Source of the DNA: Edaphochlamys debaryana
Lineage: Eukaryota > Chlorophyta > Chlorophyceae > Chlamydomonadales
Direction of reading: 5' to 3'
Assembly (NCBI GenBank): GCA_016858145.1
Contig: JAEHOE010000036.1
Location: 124,001 to 188,000, forward strand
DNA: 64,000 bases
Part shown: one piece after another, positions 12,001-24,700 of the stretch
Layout of the letters: every line of letters begins with the position of its first letter
Numbering within the stretch: position 1 is the first letter of the stretch
Translations under genes and position numbers: made by a program
Notes under the pieces: model-generated
Seen by the model: only the letters and a program-made list of their open reading frames with translations
Databases searched by the model: none
What the model was told of the DNA's origin: nothing

Positions 12001-15000
12001 AGGCCTACGATCACGGACGTGCGGGCGCCGGTCATCTCCCCCAGCCAGGTGCCCGTGGCGGAGAGGTCGGCGTGCAGCTGCTCCGGAGACATGCCGGAGG
12101 TGCTCCTGTGGACATTGCAAGAGCGTAAAGAGCGTGGGAAGCTGGGAGCTGGTAGCGCTGCTTGCTAAGGGGCAGGAGCATGGCTTCAGCGGCCAGGGAC
12201 TGTAAAGTACCCGAGGTTGATGCAGCTTCGCTCGTTGAGGAAGCGGCCGCACCTGTAAGTCTCTGGCGCGAAGCGGCTGACTAGGCCCCACACCACCTCG
12301 TGCCCCCGGTACGGGTGCATGGCGGTGTGCATCATGGCCGCCTGGTAGTCGGACAGGATGGACACCTGCAGCCGCGTCTGCAGAGGGAGCGAGCGCGGCG
12401 GTATACAAAGCACAGGGTAGAGTCATGTCCAAATGTCTATTCCGCAGGATTTGGTCCCTACAACCTTGATAGCAAGGCTCCTAACGCTTCTTGAACAAAT
12501 TGTGGGCACGCTCGTGTACTCACCATGTAGTTCCGAACGTCCACCGCCAGCCGCAGCACCTCCCCATGGTAGCCACCCGCAACCCGCGTCGCAGCACCGA
12601 CGGACTGGTAAGCCCGCGTGTTGAGCACCGCCGGGGGCACGGGCACGCCCTTGGATGCGATCTCAGACAACAGCTGCCGTACTTCTGGGTACGACACCAG
12701 CGCTGACGCGGACAGCATCACCACGTGCACGATCTCGCGGGGCATGTTGGCGACTGCGCTGGACAGCTCCTCCGAGTCCGGCTTGAACACGAACGCTGGG
12801 GCAGGCTGCGGCATGCCCAGATCGTTCGAGTCGAAGTCCTCATCATAGTCGTAGTCCCCACCCCCGGAGCGGTTGAAGGGAGCGGTGCCGGCCTGGCTGG
12901 CGCCCCTCGGCGTCCCCAGCCCCTCGCCCGTGCCGCCGTGCGAGGGCGGTCGTGTGAGCAGCCCGGTGCCGAGGGACTTCCGGCGCGTGAGGGTGGCTGC
13001 TGCTGCCAGGGCCACGGAAGCGAACGTGGCGCTGCGGCCCCAGGCCGGCAGCCCCGAGCCGCGCTGCACCCCCGCGCCCGAGGCCTCCTCCACGAAGCCT
13101 GCCACGATGTACAGCCCGCCCTTGCGCGGCAGCTCCAGCTGCCGTACGCACAGCAGTACGGCAAGGCGTGCCAGCTCGGACAGCTGGCCGAGCATGAGGT
13201 AGTCTGCCACCGTGATGAAGCGCAGCAGCTGCCCGGCCGCGTGCGCCGCCTCCTTGAGGTTGCGCTGCCGCTGCTCTGCGTCCTGCTTCGCCAGCGCTAT
13301 AGACTTGGCCTTCCAGGGGTGCGGCCCTGCAAGTCAATGAGCGAGGAACCACAATCAGGCACTGCACTGCATCAGCCTACGTCAATGCAAGCACAGCTGC
13401 GGTACAGTACAGCGGGGAATCAATCGTGATGTAGTTAAAGGGGGACGGGGCACAGGGCGCGTACCTGGGCCCTCGAAGCGCTGCTGCCGGGCCTCCTGGC
13501 GCGTGGGCTTGGCCACCGCCGCCTGCGCCGCCACCAGCCCCGCCTGCAGCGCCTGCCCCACAACCTGCACCTGCGACCGCACGTACTGCACCATCTCCTG
13601 CAGCGCGCTGTTCACCACCCCTCGCTGCTCCTCCCGCATGGCCTTGAAGTCCGCCAGGCTGTACTGATCGTGTACAGCGCCCACGAAGCCCAGCTGGTAT
13701 GGCAGCCCGCTCTCGGGAAGGCGCTCCGGCGGAAGCGGCGTGGAGGGCGCGATCTCGGGCCCCTCGGTCACGCCCCCGCCCGAGGTGGACGCATCCGCCA
13801 CGCGCGGCTGGCCGGGCCCACCGGAGCCCACTTGCAGCGATGGGGAGGCCGCAGCGGCGGTCACCAGGGCCGAGGCCGAGGCTCCGTTCAGTCCCTCTAC
13901 CGCGCCGCCTGACAGCGAGGCCGAAGCGGAGGTGTCCAGTGGTGCCAGCAGCGTGTGCTGGTGCTGGTGGTGATGCCGGGGCGGCACGGCTGAGGGCGCC
14001 ACAAGCTCTGCCTCCAGCTCCACCCAGCGCCCGCCTGCGGTTGGGGCCAGAGTTTTAGCCGTCGGCTGGGCTAGAGAGGGGCCGTATGGGCAGAAGCTAG
14101 CCAAGCCTCCCCACAACCCAGAGGAAGCACTTGCACAGGACACCGTCACCCCCCACGCCCCCCGCACGCCACCCACTGGGCAGCTTGCGCCAGGTGCCGT
14201 TGGTGTCGGAGCTGGCCGCCAGGGTCATGCGCCGCACGTTGAGCAGCGCGCGGTGGAAGTGCGGGCTCAGCAGCAGCAGCTCCCGCTGCAGCGTGCGCTG
14301 CCGTGCGCGGAACTTGAGCACGCGCACGGCGTCTCGCCACTGCTGGAAGGCCTGCGTGGCGGCACACAAACAGGTGTGGGGGCGGGCTACAACAACGAAT
14401 ACTTGCATCACGCCGTATCCGTCCCTCGCTCCCTTCCCTCATGCAAGCCACCACTGCAACGTGCCCCTCTTCCGCCGCACCTGGAAGATCTCGTTGTGCT
14501 TGAAGAACACCAGCTTGCGCAGCACCGTGAAGAGGTCCCGGTCGCGCTGCCAGGCGTGGAAGGGCTGCAGGTCCTGCGCGTGGCCGCCCAGCATCTGCGT
14601 GACGCCGCTCTGCGTGAGCACGTAGTGGTGGCGGGGGTCCACGCGGGTGCGGTCCACCACCACCAGGTCGTAGGGGTTGTACTCGCGCGCGCCGGCGGCC
14701 GTGAAGGAGGGCACGGGGTTGAGGTTGAGGTAGATGATGAGCCCCGCCTTGGCCCCCGACGAGGAGAACAGCCGCACCGCGTCCTCGCCCGTGCGCACGT
14801 CCGCGGGCACCTGCAGAGGGCCGGGTGGGAGGAAGGAGGGTGGGTCGGCAGGGCAAGGACCAGGAGAGGCAGATGGAGAGCCTCGCCAAACGGAGGTTTC
14901 ATCCCCCTGCTCCCACGTCAGGCCTGGACGGCAGCAGCCATGCCCGTCAGGCCTCGAATCCCTCGATGCCAACACAGCTCCGAGTACCCGGCGGGGACTT

Positions 15001-16823
15001 GCAGCGTCATCCCATCGCCAGCCACGCCCTGGCCCTTCCCCTCCACGCGCCCCCGCCGCCCTGCTCCTCACGTTGTACGTGTACGCATCAGTCATGCTGA
15101 TCTCCACCGGCGGCACCATGAGGTACTTGCCCGAGCCATCCTCGCCCGTGCCCGCCAGGCTTCCGGTCTGGTAGGGCAGGCGCGTGCTGCTGCTGAAGGG
15201 CTTGAGGTCCTGCAGGTCCACACCACAGAGCAGCGCAGGGCACAGCCCCGGTCACACCATCTGTCCAATCATTGCGGAGCCTCTTCACCCTGCTCCGGAA
15301 GGCTCCTGTCCGCCCCCGCTGCCCGGAGCCCGTGAGGCGCTCTGCAGGAAGGCGCCGGGCGCACCTTCTGCAGCACCATGGTCCCCAGCATGGCAGGCTC
15401 CGTCACCGTCCCCGGCTGCACGGGCTTGAGACCTGCAGGGCAACCGAGTGCAGTCAGCGACAGGCCGACAGCACCTTGCTCAAAGCAAGTCTGCATTCCG
15501 CTGGTAAGGCATCCGCCCGTCGGTCATGTCAGTACCCACCGTCCAGCAGCGCTGGCGTTAGGGAAGGAGCGGGGGCTGTCGGCGGCAGCGTGTAGCCTGC
15601 GAGGCAATCCAACACGCCTTTGAGGTGAGCCTTCCAGGGGGACCGGCTGCATCCAGCCCTTGTCCCGGTCTTGCCAAACAACGAGCCAGCACCCACGCAG
15701 ATCCCAAAGCTGTGTCTGCACCCCCAGGAACGCTGCAGCGAGGGCTAAGTTCCGCCTCCTCAGCCCGCCCCGCACACTGCCAATGGCAAGCTGCGGTTCC
15801 CTGCCCTCAACTCCTCAGTCCCGCCCTGACGCCCCGCGGGAGCTCTGCCATCAGCAGAATTGCAACCCACAGGCCCCGATTGACGACGACAACAGCGCTT
15901 ACCAAGCGCAGCCTCCCATATGGACTCAGGGGTCAAGTCCGGTTGCAGATTGACTGCGGGGGGAAGCGGGAGTCGGCGGAGTGATGGGCCGTTAGGGTGG
16001 TCCCGCAAGAAGCCCTGTAACGGCACCCCGCAGCCAACTACGAACATGAACCCGTGGACCTCTGGCCTAGCGTACCTGTCACACAACCTAGCTTGCCAAT
16101 GCCAAGCCAGAGGGCCAGCGCCACGGTAGTGCTCCCCCTATCATAAGGCCCCAGGACCCCCTTTCTCCCAAGCCCTGCTTGAGCTACAGCAGGTTCGGTG
16201 GGCCGGCTCCAGACCCTCCATGCAGCTACGCCCAGCCTGCCCCCACAGGCCACAGCCAAAGCGCCAGCACAGCCTCCAGCTGGGGGCGCCACCCACCCGT
16301 CGTCTTGTTGATGGCGCTGCGGAACTGGAAGGCACGCTGCTGCGCCGGCGACAGGTCATGCTCCCCTTTCCGCTTTGTCCGGTACCCCAGCGTGTGCTGC
16401 GCCTCTTCTCCCATGAAGCTCCGCCGCATGGGCGACACCGAGCCCGCCCGCCGCCCCCCCGTGTGCCCGCTCGGGGAGAACGGCGGCGTGAGGTCGGTGC
16501 CGCGGGAGGAGGGCTGGGGCCGCTCGCCCGGGCCATACCCGAACAAGGCCGCAAACTGCTCCTGAGAGCTGGGCGCCTTACTGGGCACTGAGCTGAGCTG
16601 AGGGGTGTGGAACGCTGCCTTGCCCTGCAGCGACAAGGCCGGGCATCGAAGGTCCGCATGTTGCCCAGGTGCACAGTGCCTACGCAAGCCCCCTATGCGA
16701 CATGCACCTCAGGTTGCAGGTCACGCGATAGGATAGAGCCCGCGGCCTTACCTCGACGATGCCCACTTCCTCCTCCAGTCTCCCCTTCTCCACCGGGGGC
16801 AACCGCGAGCCGTGCGATGACAT
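1..16823 (-). CDS. Dynein heavy-chain-like protein, AAA1 and AAA4 sites degenerate (3' end beyond window)
   Basis: About 4,140 residues in 26 exons: 16823-16752, 16624-16297, 15596-15540, 15432-15365, 15209-15072, 14810-14481, 14351-14177, 14034-13465, 13326-12524, 12377-12253, 12105-11938, 11811-11682, 11564-11470, 11312-11174, 11051-10923, 10800-10411, 10212-9760, 9555-9121, 8990-8763, 8643-7377, 7241-6097, 5957-4851, 4720-4505, 4343-3433, 3307-1153, 941-154; a 27th exon begins at 4. All phases agree. The tail has the dynein N-terminal pattern (YNPYDLVVVDR, then VLRKLVFFKHNEIFQ). Linker hallmarks are YPRLWLAGDETIMEAL, FDWQRNVRHYW and YGFEYDG. AAA1 (from about residue 2034) reads AEGSCSAASGVR where motors have EGPAGTGKTET, and its Walker B is absent (NAFLSLEG). 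AAA2 (about 2588) keeps GAPGAGKST and WIVLDGPL. AAA3 (about 3012) has GPPGSGRRT. AAA4 has GPNTQMLEQT. Large Ala/Ser/Gly-rich inserts sit in the linker and in AAA1-AAA4. Assignment to the dynein family is confident. Loss of motor activity is inferred. A DNHD1-type relationship is possible but untested. The start ATG gives 24 residues in exon 1. Confidence 0.85.
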
Positions 16824-17248
16824 TTCGTCTGCACAGCTCCCTCCTCAGCTCCTTGCCGCTTTAGGCGCTGGAGACACGCACCGCGCGTGCATACAGCGTC
16901 CCATCCCCGCTGCCGCGGCACGCGTAACTATAACAAGCGTGCTATCGAGTATACGCTGCGAAAGCAAGTCACGGTTGATAAACGCTCAGCGCGGGTCAAG
17001 TTTCGGGGTCAAGGCGCTCTCTTCCGCGCTGTTGGTACCTCATGTCAGCTATAGAAGAGTAGCTATATTGTTTGAACAACTGGTGGGCATGCGAAGCTCG
17101 GGTGTACAGGTTGACGAGAATCAGGGCGCGACTGGCTTTTCCGCGCGACCGCGCTGCCCCTCCCCGTTACCATAACCATTACTCAAACACGCAGCTTGTA
17201 CTGTATCATCTTTTAACCTGCGGCCGAGGCTTAGGGAGAGGCGGAGAA
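16824..17248. promoter_or_regulatory. Bidirectional promoter region
   Basis: This 425-base spacer separates the divergent ATGs of the dynein-like gene (minus) and the FIGNL1-type gene (plus), so it must hold both promoters and both 5' leaders. It is visibly more AT-rich than the flanking exons, with a TATA-like CTATATTG at about 17062-17069. No further motif could be assigned. Shared regulation is inferred from the arrangement alone. Confidence 0.6.
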
Positions 17249-20200
17249 ATGGCGCAGTTAGCGGCTCTGCGCGTGCTCCAGTTTGGCACGATGGGGCTTC
17301 CAGAGGGCTCGGAACAGCAGCAGGCCAAGGCACTGAAGGTTAGTATTGAATGCGGGCGCAGGGGCGCAGACCAGCTGTCGCCCTCTGCGCTGGGGAATTT
17401 CCCGCGTCCGCTCTGCCCGTCGTCAGCCGACGCTTTTCTCACTGTTGGATTATTGCAGCTGAAGTGTCACCTGGTGTCGCTGGGCGTGCCGGACACCGAC
17501 CGCACGCTGGACTTCGCCGACGACCTCCTGGAGAAGGGAGCGGCGGCACGCCGTGCGCGCCTCTGGGGGGCCGCCACGAACGCAGCGGGGCTGGACAAGA
17601 CGTTCTGCCTTCTCGCAGACTCCCTCGCAGAAGTGAGCAGCACGTGCGCGCGCTTTGCGGCCCCTGGGGTATGCGCAGCCCGGGTCTCCTGACCACTCGG
17701 CGCCAGGCATGCCCTGTGAGGCTGTGACTCTCACTTGCCCAGCGCTCCCATCCCGCCTTGACAGCTGGACCTATCCAGCAGTCTGCTGCGGCAGTCGCCC
17801 CTGGTAGACGTTGTGGACGCCACCGTGTCAGCCCGGGAAGCCTCCACCAAGGTAGGCAAGCCTTCCATGCCAGCTACCGCGTTGATGTGGGTCGGCCCGC
17901 CTTGTGGTGCTCACCCCGTCCATCAGCGTTGCGCAACCCAATACCCATCGGCCACCAACACCGCCCCCTCCTGCAGGCCCACGCCGCTATGCTGGGCTAC
18001 CACCGGCAGCAGCAGCTGGCGCTGCATCAACGGCAGCAGATGCAGCAGCAGCAACAGGCGGCCACGCTGCAGCGGTCGGGCAGCGGCGGTCCAGCCGCAC
18101 CACGGCCGGGGTTCACCACAGCTCTGGACGCCGCGGGGGGCTCAGGGGCTGGAGGGCCTGGGCGACCCGCCTCGGTCCCCCTGGGTGCCCAGCGCCCGGG
18201 TGTCCGGCCAGGGGCTGGGCAGGAGGGGCAGCAGCCCGTGGCGGGGCCGGGGCCAGGCTCGGCGCCGGCACTCGCAGGTGCGTCCAGTGCGTGGGCTGCT
18301 CCTCGTGTGCACGGGTGCAGAAGGAACCCATGGAACCTATGGAGGGTTAGCTCGAGACCCTCCGATGTCCTGCCTTCGCCCGTGTGCCCACGCAGACGGC
18401 GGCTCTCGCTGGGCGGCAGGCAACGCGCCGAGCAATGTGCTCAAGCCCGGCGGCAACTGGAATCAGCCACCTGGGGCCGCTGGCGGGCTGGGGAGGTGGC
18501 AGGCGGGCAAGCGGGCCGCACCAGATGGAGGGCCTGGGGACGATGACGACGCTGGGCCTGGCGGCGGTGGTGCGGGGGCAGGGGCGCCCCCGGCCGGCGG
18601 CGGTTTCCGTACCGCCAAGACGGTGCTGCAGGTGGAGTGCAAGCAAAAGGGCCAGCCACCGCCCTTCGCTGCCCAGGTGCGTCGGTGGGCCCCCATCCAG
18701 ACCCCAGGCAGGAGCCGACGGCTTCCGGGACCTGTTCGCTGACTAGCGCGCACCCATTTGGGTTGGCTTATCATAGTCACAGCCCTCTTGAATCCCGTGC
18801 TCTTCTACTGCCCTCCGGGACTCAGGCCCCGCGAGCAGGCCTCACGCGGCCCGTCAAGAAGCAGCAGACGGGCGCGGGCGGCGGCGGCTCCAGTGCGCGC
18901 GGCTTCGTGCCGCCCTTCGTCGGCAAGGCGCTGGACGGGGCCAATGCGGCGAACGGCGGCGGAGGAGGGGAGGGCGACATGGAGAGCCCCTACCCCCCTC
19001 GGCTGATGGAGATGCTGTCGGAGAGGGACCTCATATGTGAGCATGGTTGAGGGCTTAGGGACTACGGCTCGAGGAACTATGCCTGACACATAAGTTGCTT
19101 GACGCCTCATCACATCACAGCCCAGCTCAGCAAGGCTCTCAAAACACCGCCCCCACCAGCAACCGCGCATGCTCCCTCTGACCTGCGTGTCCGCTGCATG
19201 GCCCAGCCGTCAGCCCCGAGGGCGGCCTGGCGGTGCCCCCCGAGCTGTCCAAGCTGGAACCCAAGATCGTGGAGCACGTGTTCAACGAGGTGCTGGACGC
19301 CTCGTCCAACATCACGTGGGACGACATCGCAGGCCAGGAGGCGGCCAAGCGGCTGGTGCAGGAGATGGTGGTGTGGCCCATGCTCAACCCGCAGCTGTTC
19401 AGGGTGAGGGCTTGGGCGTGTGCTTTGGGCAGGGCAGGTCGGGAGGTATTTAGCCCCTGAAGCTGTACCTGAGCTGCTGGATGGCCCACCTCGCAGGGCG
19501 CGCGCGCTCCGCCCAAGGGACTACTCCTGTTTGGCCCCCCCGGAACCGGTGAGTCGGTGCGCTCGCCTTGCCGCTTTGCTGCTCGGTCACGTAAGCTTGG
19601 CGTTGCCCGCCTTCATCCCTCCTCTCCCCTCCAACCTTCACTCGAGACGTCGATCCTGCTCCCTCACCCCCGCCTCCCCAGGCAAGACGCTCATCGGCAA
19701 GGCGGTGGCCTCCAACATCTCCGCCACCTTCTTCGCCATCTCCGCCTCCTCGCTCACCAGCAAGTGGATCGGAGAGGGCGAGAAGATGGTGCGTTGCCGG
19801 GGTTGGGGGGGGCTCGGGGCAGGGGGCCAGCCCACTTCAGCCCAGGCGTCGATGTCCTAGCATAATGACGCCTTGTGCCCCTGGGCAGCTCCGGTCCCTG
19901 CATGCGGCATCCATCACTAGGGACCCTTGCTCCTCCTCCTCCTGCCTCCACCCTTCGCTCGCATACACGTACACACGCCCGCAGGTGCGGGCGCTCTTCA
20001 CGCTGGCGCAGCTGCTGCAGCCCTCCATCATCTTCATCGACGAGGTCGACTCGCTGCTGTCAGCGCGCAAGGCCGAGGGTGCGTGCCGTGCGCAGCCCTT
20101 GTATGCGAACCCTTAGCCCTGCCACCTCCGCGTCCATGCTCCTGCGATTCAGCAACAGCGAAGGCCCTGTCTTCCACGACTCCTCGCCCTCCGCCTGCAC

Positions 20201-21318
20201 CGCATCTGAGTCCATACCGCTGCCCGCTTGCAGGGGAGCACGAGGCCAGCCGGCGCATGAAGACCGAGTTCCTGGTGGCCATGGAGGGCTGCGACCCCAA
20301 GGCCACCGACAAGCGGGTGCTGCTCATCGGCGCAACCAACCGCCCCGAGGAGCTGGACGACGCGGCACGGAGGTGCGGGGGGCGGCGTGGGGAGCGGGTT
20401 GGCGGCGAAGCGGTAGTCAGGCAGTGTGGGATGGGGAAAACGTGCGCCTTGGTGTTCGTGTCTGTCCTCCGCTCCTAGGCGTGGACCGTGACGGCCAAGC
20501 CCGGGCGCCTCTCCCTCAACTCACACCCCTCCTCAGGCGCATGCCCAAGCAGCTCTACATCCCACTGCCTTGCGCCGCCGCCCGCCTCCAGATGCTGACA
20601 AACGTCTTCAAGCAGGGGTGTGAGTCAGTCCCCGTTACGTGTACGGCTACCTTCCTCCGTGTATGGCTACTGCTTTGCACGCGTTCCCTGTGTCTCTCCT
20701 CCGCCACTCCCTCCACCCCCAACGCTCATGAAGCCTTCTCATCTTACCCGACCCCTGCCTGCCGCGTCTGCCCCCCACCCCAGGCGAGGTGTCCACCGCG
20801 CTCACGCCCTCCGACCTGGCCAAGATCGTGGAGCGCACCGCGGGCTATAGCGGCAGCGACATGCGCAACCTTATCCAGGAGGCCTGCCAGGGGCCCGTGC
20901 GCGACCACTTCCGCACCCGGGGCCTGGTGCAGAACGTGGACCCCAGCGAGCTGCGGCCCGTGACGCTGAGGGACTTCCAGGTGAGGGGGTTGGGACCAGT
21001 GGGGGGAGTTGGGGTGCAGCGGGTTCGGGCTCTGCAGGCATGTTGGGGGTAGGGCGGGCGGTGTGATGCAGCAACCCGGAGACTTCGGCTGGCAGCCTAT
21101 GCATGAGCCCGCTCGGTCCCGCTCTGCCTGTCTACCTCGTATCACGTGCTTGTTCCGGTGTGCGTCTGTTTCTGCAGATGGCGAGCAAGGCGCAGAAGCC
21201 CAGCGTGTCGGAGTCCGAGATCGAGCGGTACCAGAAGTACGACGAGTCCTTTGGCGCCAAGTACGTGGAGGAATCGGAGCAGGCGGAGCAGGGGCTGGGA
21301 GGCGAGGACGAGTGGTGA
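17249..21318 (+). CDS. FIGNL1: Fidgetin-like protein 1 (AAA ATPase, RAD51 regulator family)
   Basis: Protein of 717 residues in 14 exons: 17249-17338, 17459-17632, 17765-17851, 17977-18277, 18396-18676, 18826-19036, 19207-19403, 19497-19548, 19682-19788, 19985-20078, 20234-20372, 20537-20619, 20784-20980, 21178-21318; phases agree throughout. The C-terminal half is a meiotic-clade AAA domain. It opens with [20 protein letters not shown]. Walker A is GPPGTGKT (residues 460-467), followed by [18 protein letters not shown]. Walker B is IIFIDE (515-520), followed by [16 protein letters not shown]. The VPS4-like C-terminal helix is present. These phrases are diagnostic of FIGNL1 rather than katanin or spastin. 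The N-terminal half is poorly conserved and Gln/Gly-rich. At residue 288 it has FRTAK, an FxxA motif at about the position of the RAD51-binding motif of human FIGNL1. In animals and plants FIGNL1 strips RAD51/DMC1 filaments and limits crossovers; that role is inferred here. The start ATG is the first in the exon-1 frame. Confidence 0.93.
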
Positions 21319-21713
21319 GGGCCGTTGGTCATAGCGCAGGAGGGCGGGTAGAGGGTGCGGAGAGAACAATGACCAAGGGCGGGGCTGCAGGAATGGGGCG
21401 CCGGAGTGACGGGAGGCTGGCAGCCAGGAGCAAGAGCGCGCGCAGGATGGTCAGAGGTGAATGCGGGTCACGTATGTGCAGATGAACTGCGGGGCTGGAG
21501 AGGGGAATGCTGTGTGGGCGGCGGGGGCCGGCGGGGGCTGGGCGGTGGCTAGGGTTCAAGGCGAAGCGACGTGGCCACAGCATCCGGTGCGAACGCCAGG
21601 AGTTGGATACCGGGCTCGCGAATATGAAATACAGTTCTGTCACTCCTCACACCTGGATGTGTGCACTACAAAGCGTGTAAACTGAGCTGGCCGCGCGCCG
21701 CGGTTGGAGCACC
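21319..21713 (+). other. Short spacer: FIGNL1 3' UTR and Kelch-gene leader
   Basis: This 395-base stretch runs from the FIGNL1 stop codon to the ATG of the next gene on the same strand. No coding potential was recognised. The only TGTAA in it lies near its right end, so the FIGNL1 3' UTR may fill almost all of it and overlap the promoter and leader of the Kelch gene. Confidence 0.6.
21676..21680 (+). promoter_or_regulatory. TGTAA polyadenylation signal, probably of FIGNL1
   Basis: TGTAA is the usual polyadenylation signal in chlorophyte algae. This one is 358 bases past the FIGNL1 stop and is the only copy in the spacer. It ends 33 bases before the ATG of the downstream F-box/Kelch gene, so cleavage would fall almost at that gene's start. 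Confidence 0.5.
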
Positions 21714-24700
21714 ATGGCCTCCGACGAGCGCCTGCCCTCGCTCGACGAGCTGGACTGCGCTCTAGTGGTCCACGTCCTCAGCTTTCTGCAGCCGCATGAG
21801 GCGAGTAGGGGACGCTTGGAGTTCGTGAGTGAGCGCACTTGCGCAAGCATGCAGCGTTTTTGCGCAAGCTTCGGGACGCAAGCAACGCTGCCGCGCCTGC
21901 GGGACTCGCGCTGCCATGTAGATCAAAACGCGGCGCGCACGAGGCCCTGAGCGGCTCCAGCGCCTGACTTGAGCTGAGGTGCCGGCACTCCGACATGCCA
22001 CGCCATCCCAACCTCCTCCCTGAACCCCCCTCCCCTCTGCGCAGGTCGCTCGCGCCAGCTTGGCCTGCAAGTTGATTCACGGCGCCTCGCAAGCCAGCGT
22101 GCTGTGGCGAGCCCTCTACGACCGATGCGTCGGCGAGCGGGTCCGACAGCACCTGATGCCCCCGCCAGCCCAGGTCGGGACTCTGCGCCTAGCGCCTCCC
22201 GGCAGTCACGACCCGGCACGAGCCCCAGCACCGCCACTCCGGTCTCTGCATGCCTGTCTTGCCTCTCATCGGCCTTCGCCACATGGCAGCCGTTGCGACA
22301 GGCCGCTTCCCCTCTGAGGCCCGTCCCCACCCCTGGTCCCCACGTGCTCTGTATGTGCTGCACGCTCAGATCCGGGACTGGCGCGGCGCCGTGATCCGCG
22401 GCCTCATGCTGGGCGCCCTGCAGTACGGCGCATGGGAGCGGATCACGCCGGAGACCGAGCGCTGCGTGAGCAGCGCCTCCCAGGATGTCCTTACCCAGCC
22501 CCTCGTCGAACGTTGGCCAGCATCCGTCATGCGTTCGCCACTGCACTTGCCTTTCCAGCCCATGTTACCCACACTCAGCTGGTGCCCTGTGCAGCCCCAA
22601 AGCTGCCGCTCGCTTCCTGTCCCCTCTCCCGGGTTCCCTCAGGGCCGGCCCACGCCGCGGGAGGGCCACGCCGCCGCCAGCTGGGGCGCGGACTCCATGA
22701 TCCTGTTCGGCGGCTGGGGCTCGGGCATCCGCAACGACCTCTTCATCCTGGACCGCGTGCCGGCCCCCACGCGGCCTAGCCCTAATGCCGAGGCCACCGG
22801 GTCAAGGGGCGTTGACTCGGAGGCTGGGTCGGGAGCAGGGCCGTCAACGTCAGCCGCCGCAGCGCCGGCCGGGGCGGCGGCGGCGGCGGGTGCTGCGGCG
22901 CCAGCTGCGCCCTGGCTGGCACCGGGGGAGCACGAGTGCGGCTGGCGCTGGAGGGTGCCTCGGGTGGCGGGTCGGCGGCCAGCAATCCGGTGAGCTGCCC
23001 GTCCAAAGGGCGTTGACTCAGGTCATCCTCGTCCTTGTCAGCGGCTGGTGGGGTCGGAAGGAGGCGTATCGGAGTATTGGAGCTCCCTGCGCCGTGTCCT
23101 GGGATCTCCCTGCACCGAGCGCTGGTATCGCTGCCAGCGCTCTTAAGCTGCCCTGCTGGTGCACCGCCGCCGGTGCAGGTACGGGCACACGGTGACTCGG
23201 TGCGGGCCGCAGGGCGAGATGCTGGCGGTGTTCGGGGGCATGCAGGCGGGGGGCTACTCGGCCGAGATCACGGCGCTGTCCATCCTCCGGCCCTACAGCG
23301 GCAGCAACATGGCCCAGGACGGTGCGTGCGTGCGGCTTTGCGCCCCTCCTTCGCCTTTTCCCTCCACGTAGAGCGCCTGGCCTCGTCGCTGTATCACCCT
23401 GTGGCCATGGTCATGGATCCCGCAACGGTTCAGGAGTGCTGCTTGGTCTGATGTCGCTTCTGCCGTGTTCTGCATCTGCGTGTGCAGGTGAGCCGCCGTA
23501 CGAGTACGAGTGGTACCACCCGGACCTGACCGGCTGCGACCCGGGCGCCCGCGGCTACCACTCGGCCGCCGCCTCCGAGGACGGCTGCAAGCTCTACCTC
23601 TTCGGCGGCATCGCCCGCCGCGACAGCTGCAACCTGCTCACAGGTGCGGAGCGGGGCTGAGACGCCCCCTCGCGTCTCGCCAATCTGGTGTCACACAAAG
23701 TTTGCTCGGTACGCCTCACCCCTGCTCTCCATAGAAACCCCGGCCCCCGCTCCCTTGATGACTCCCCCGCAGCCATCGACCTGACCACGTTCCACGTGGA
23801 GCGCCCGGCCGCCACCGGCCAGGGCCCCTGTGCGCGCTTCGGCTGCTCGCTGCGCGCGTTTAAGGGCCGGCTGTGGGTGGTGGGGGGCGGCAACGGCAGC
23901 GACCTCGCCCGCTCCGGCCGCGACATGACGGACGTGTTCAGCCTCAACCTGGCCACCCTGGAGTGGAGCCGCGTGGAGACAGCCAACAAGCCGCACAGCA
24001 ACAAGTGAGGGCGGGAGGATGGGGTGCAGTCGGGGCTGGGCCGGGCCGGGCTGGTGCTTGTTGAGGCGGAGGAGGCGCTTTTTCCGTCGCTGCTGCTCAG
24101 GGTGTGCGGCCGCAGCGCCTGGAGCACACGTCATGTTGACCGGGCCCACGCTGCCTCCGCCCCACAGGGTGATGGGCCGCTGCCACGCCTCGTGCCTCGT
24201 GGGCTCCAAACTCCTCATGTGAGTTCCCGTGACCCTGGGCAAGAGGCCAAACGCGTGAGGAGGGAGGCCACGCCCCCACTCCTCAGCCCCCGCAGGCCCG
24301 CCTTATGTCGTTCACCTCCATGTTGCACTGCAACCTTAAGCCCCTGATTATCTCCAACCCGCACCCAGGTTCGGAGGCTCCCTGGACCTGGGCAACGACG
24401 TGACCTGGCTGGACCTGGGCCCTCCGGGCGGGGGACCGCCCGTGTGGGGCCGCCCCACGGTGAGCGGCGCCGCTCCATCCTACTGCAATGGCAATTTGCG
24501 TGCGGCTACTTGGCAGAGGTGACATGACTCAAACAACGCACGCCCGACCCGTGCCGCCTGTCTCGTGTGCGTGTGCAGGTCTTGGGCGTGCCGCCCGGCA
24601 AGCGCATGAGCGCCGTTGTGGCGCTGAGCGGCGGCGACATGCTGTGCTTCGGAGGCTGGATCTACTCACAGGGCGAGGTGGGGCATCAGGGATGGAGGGC

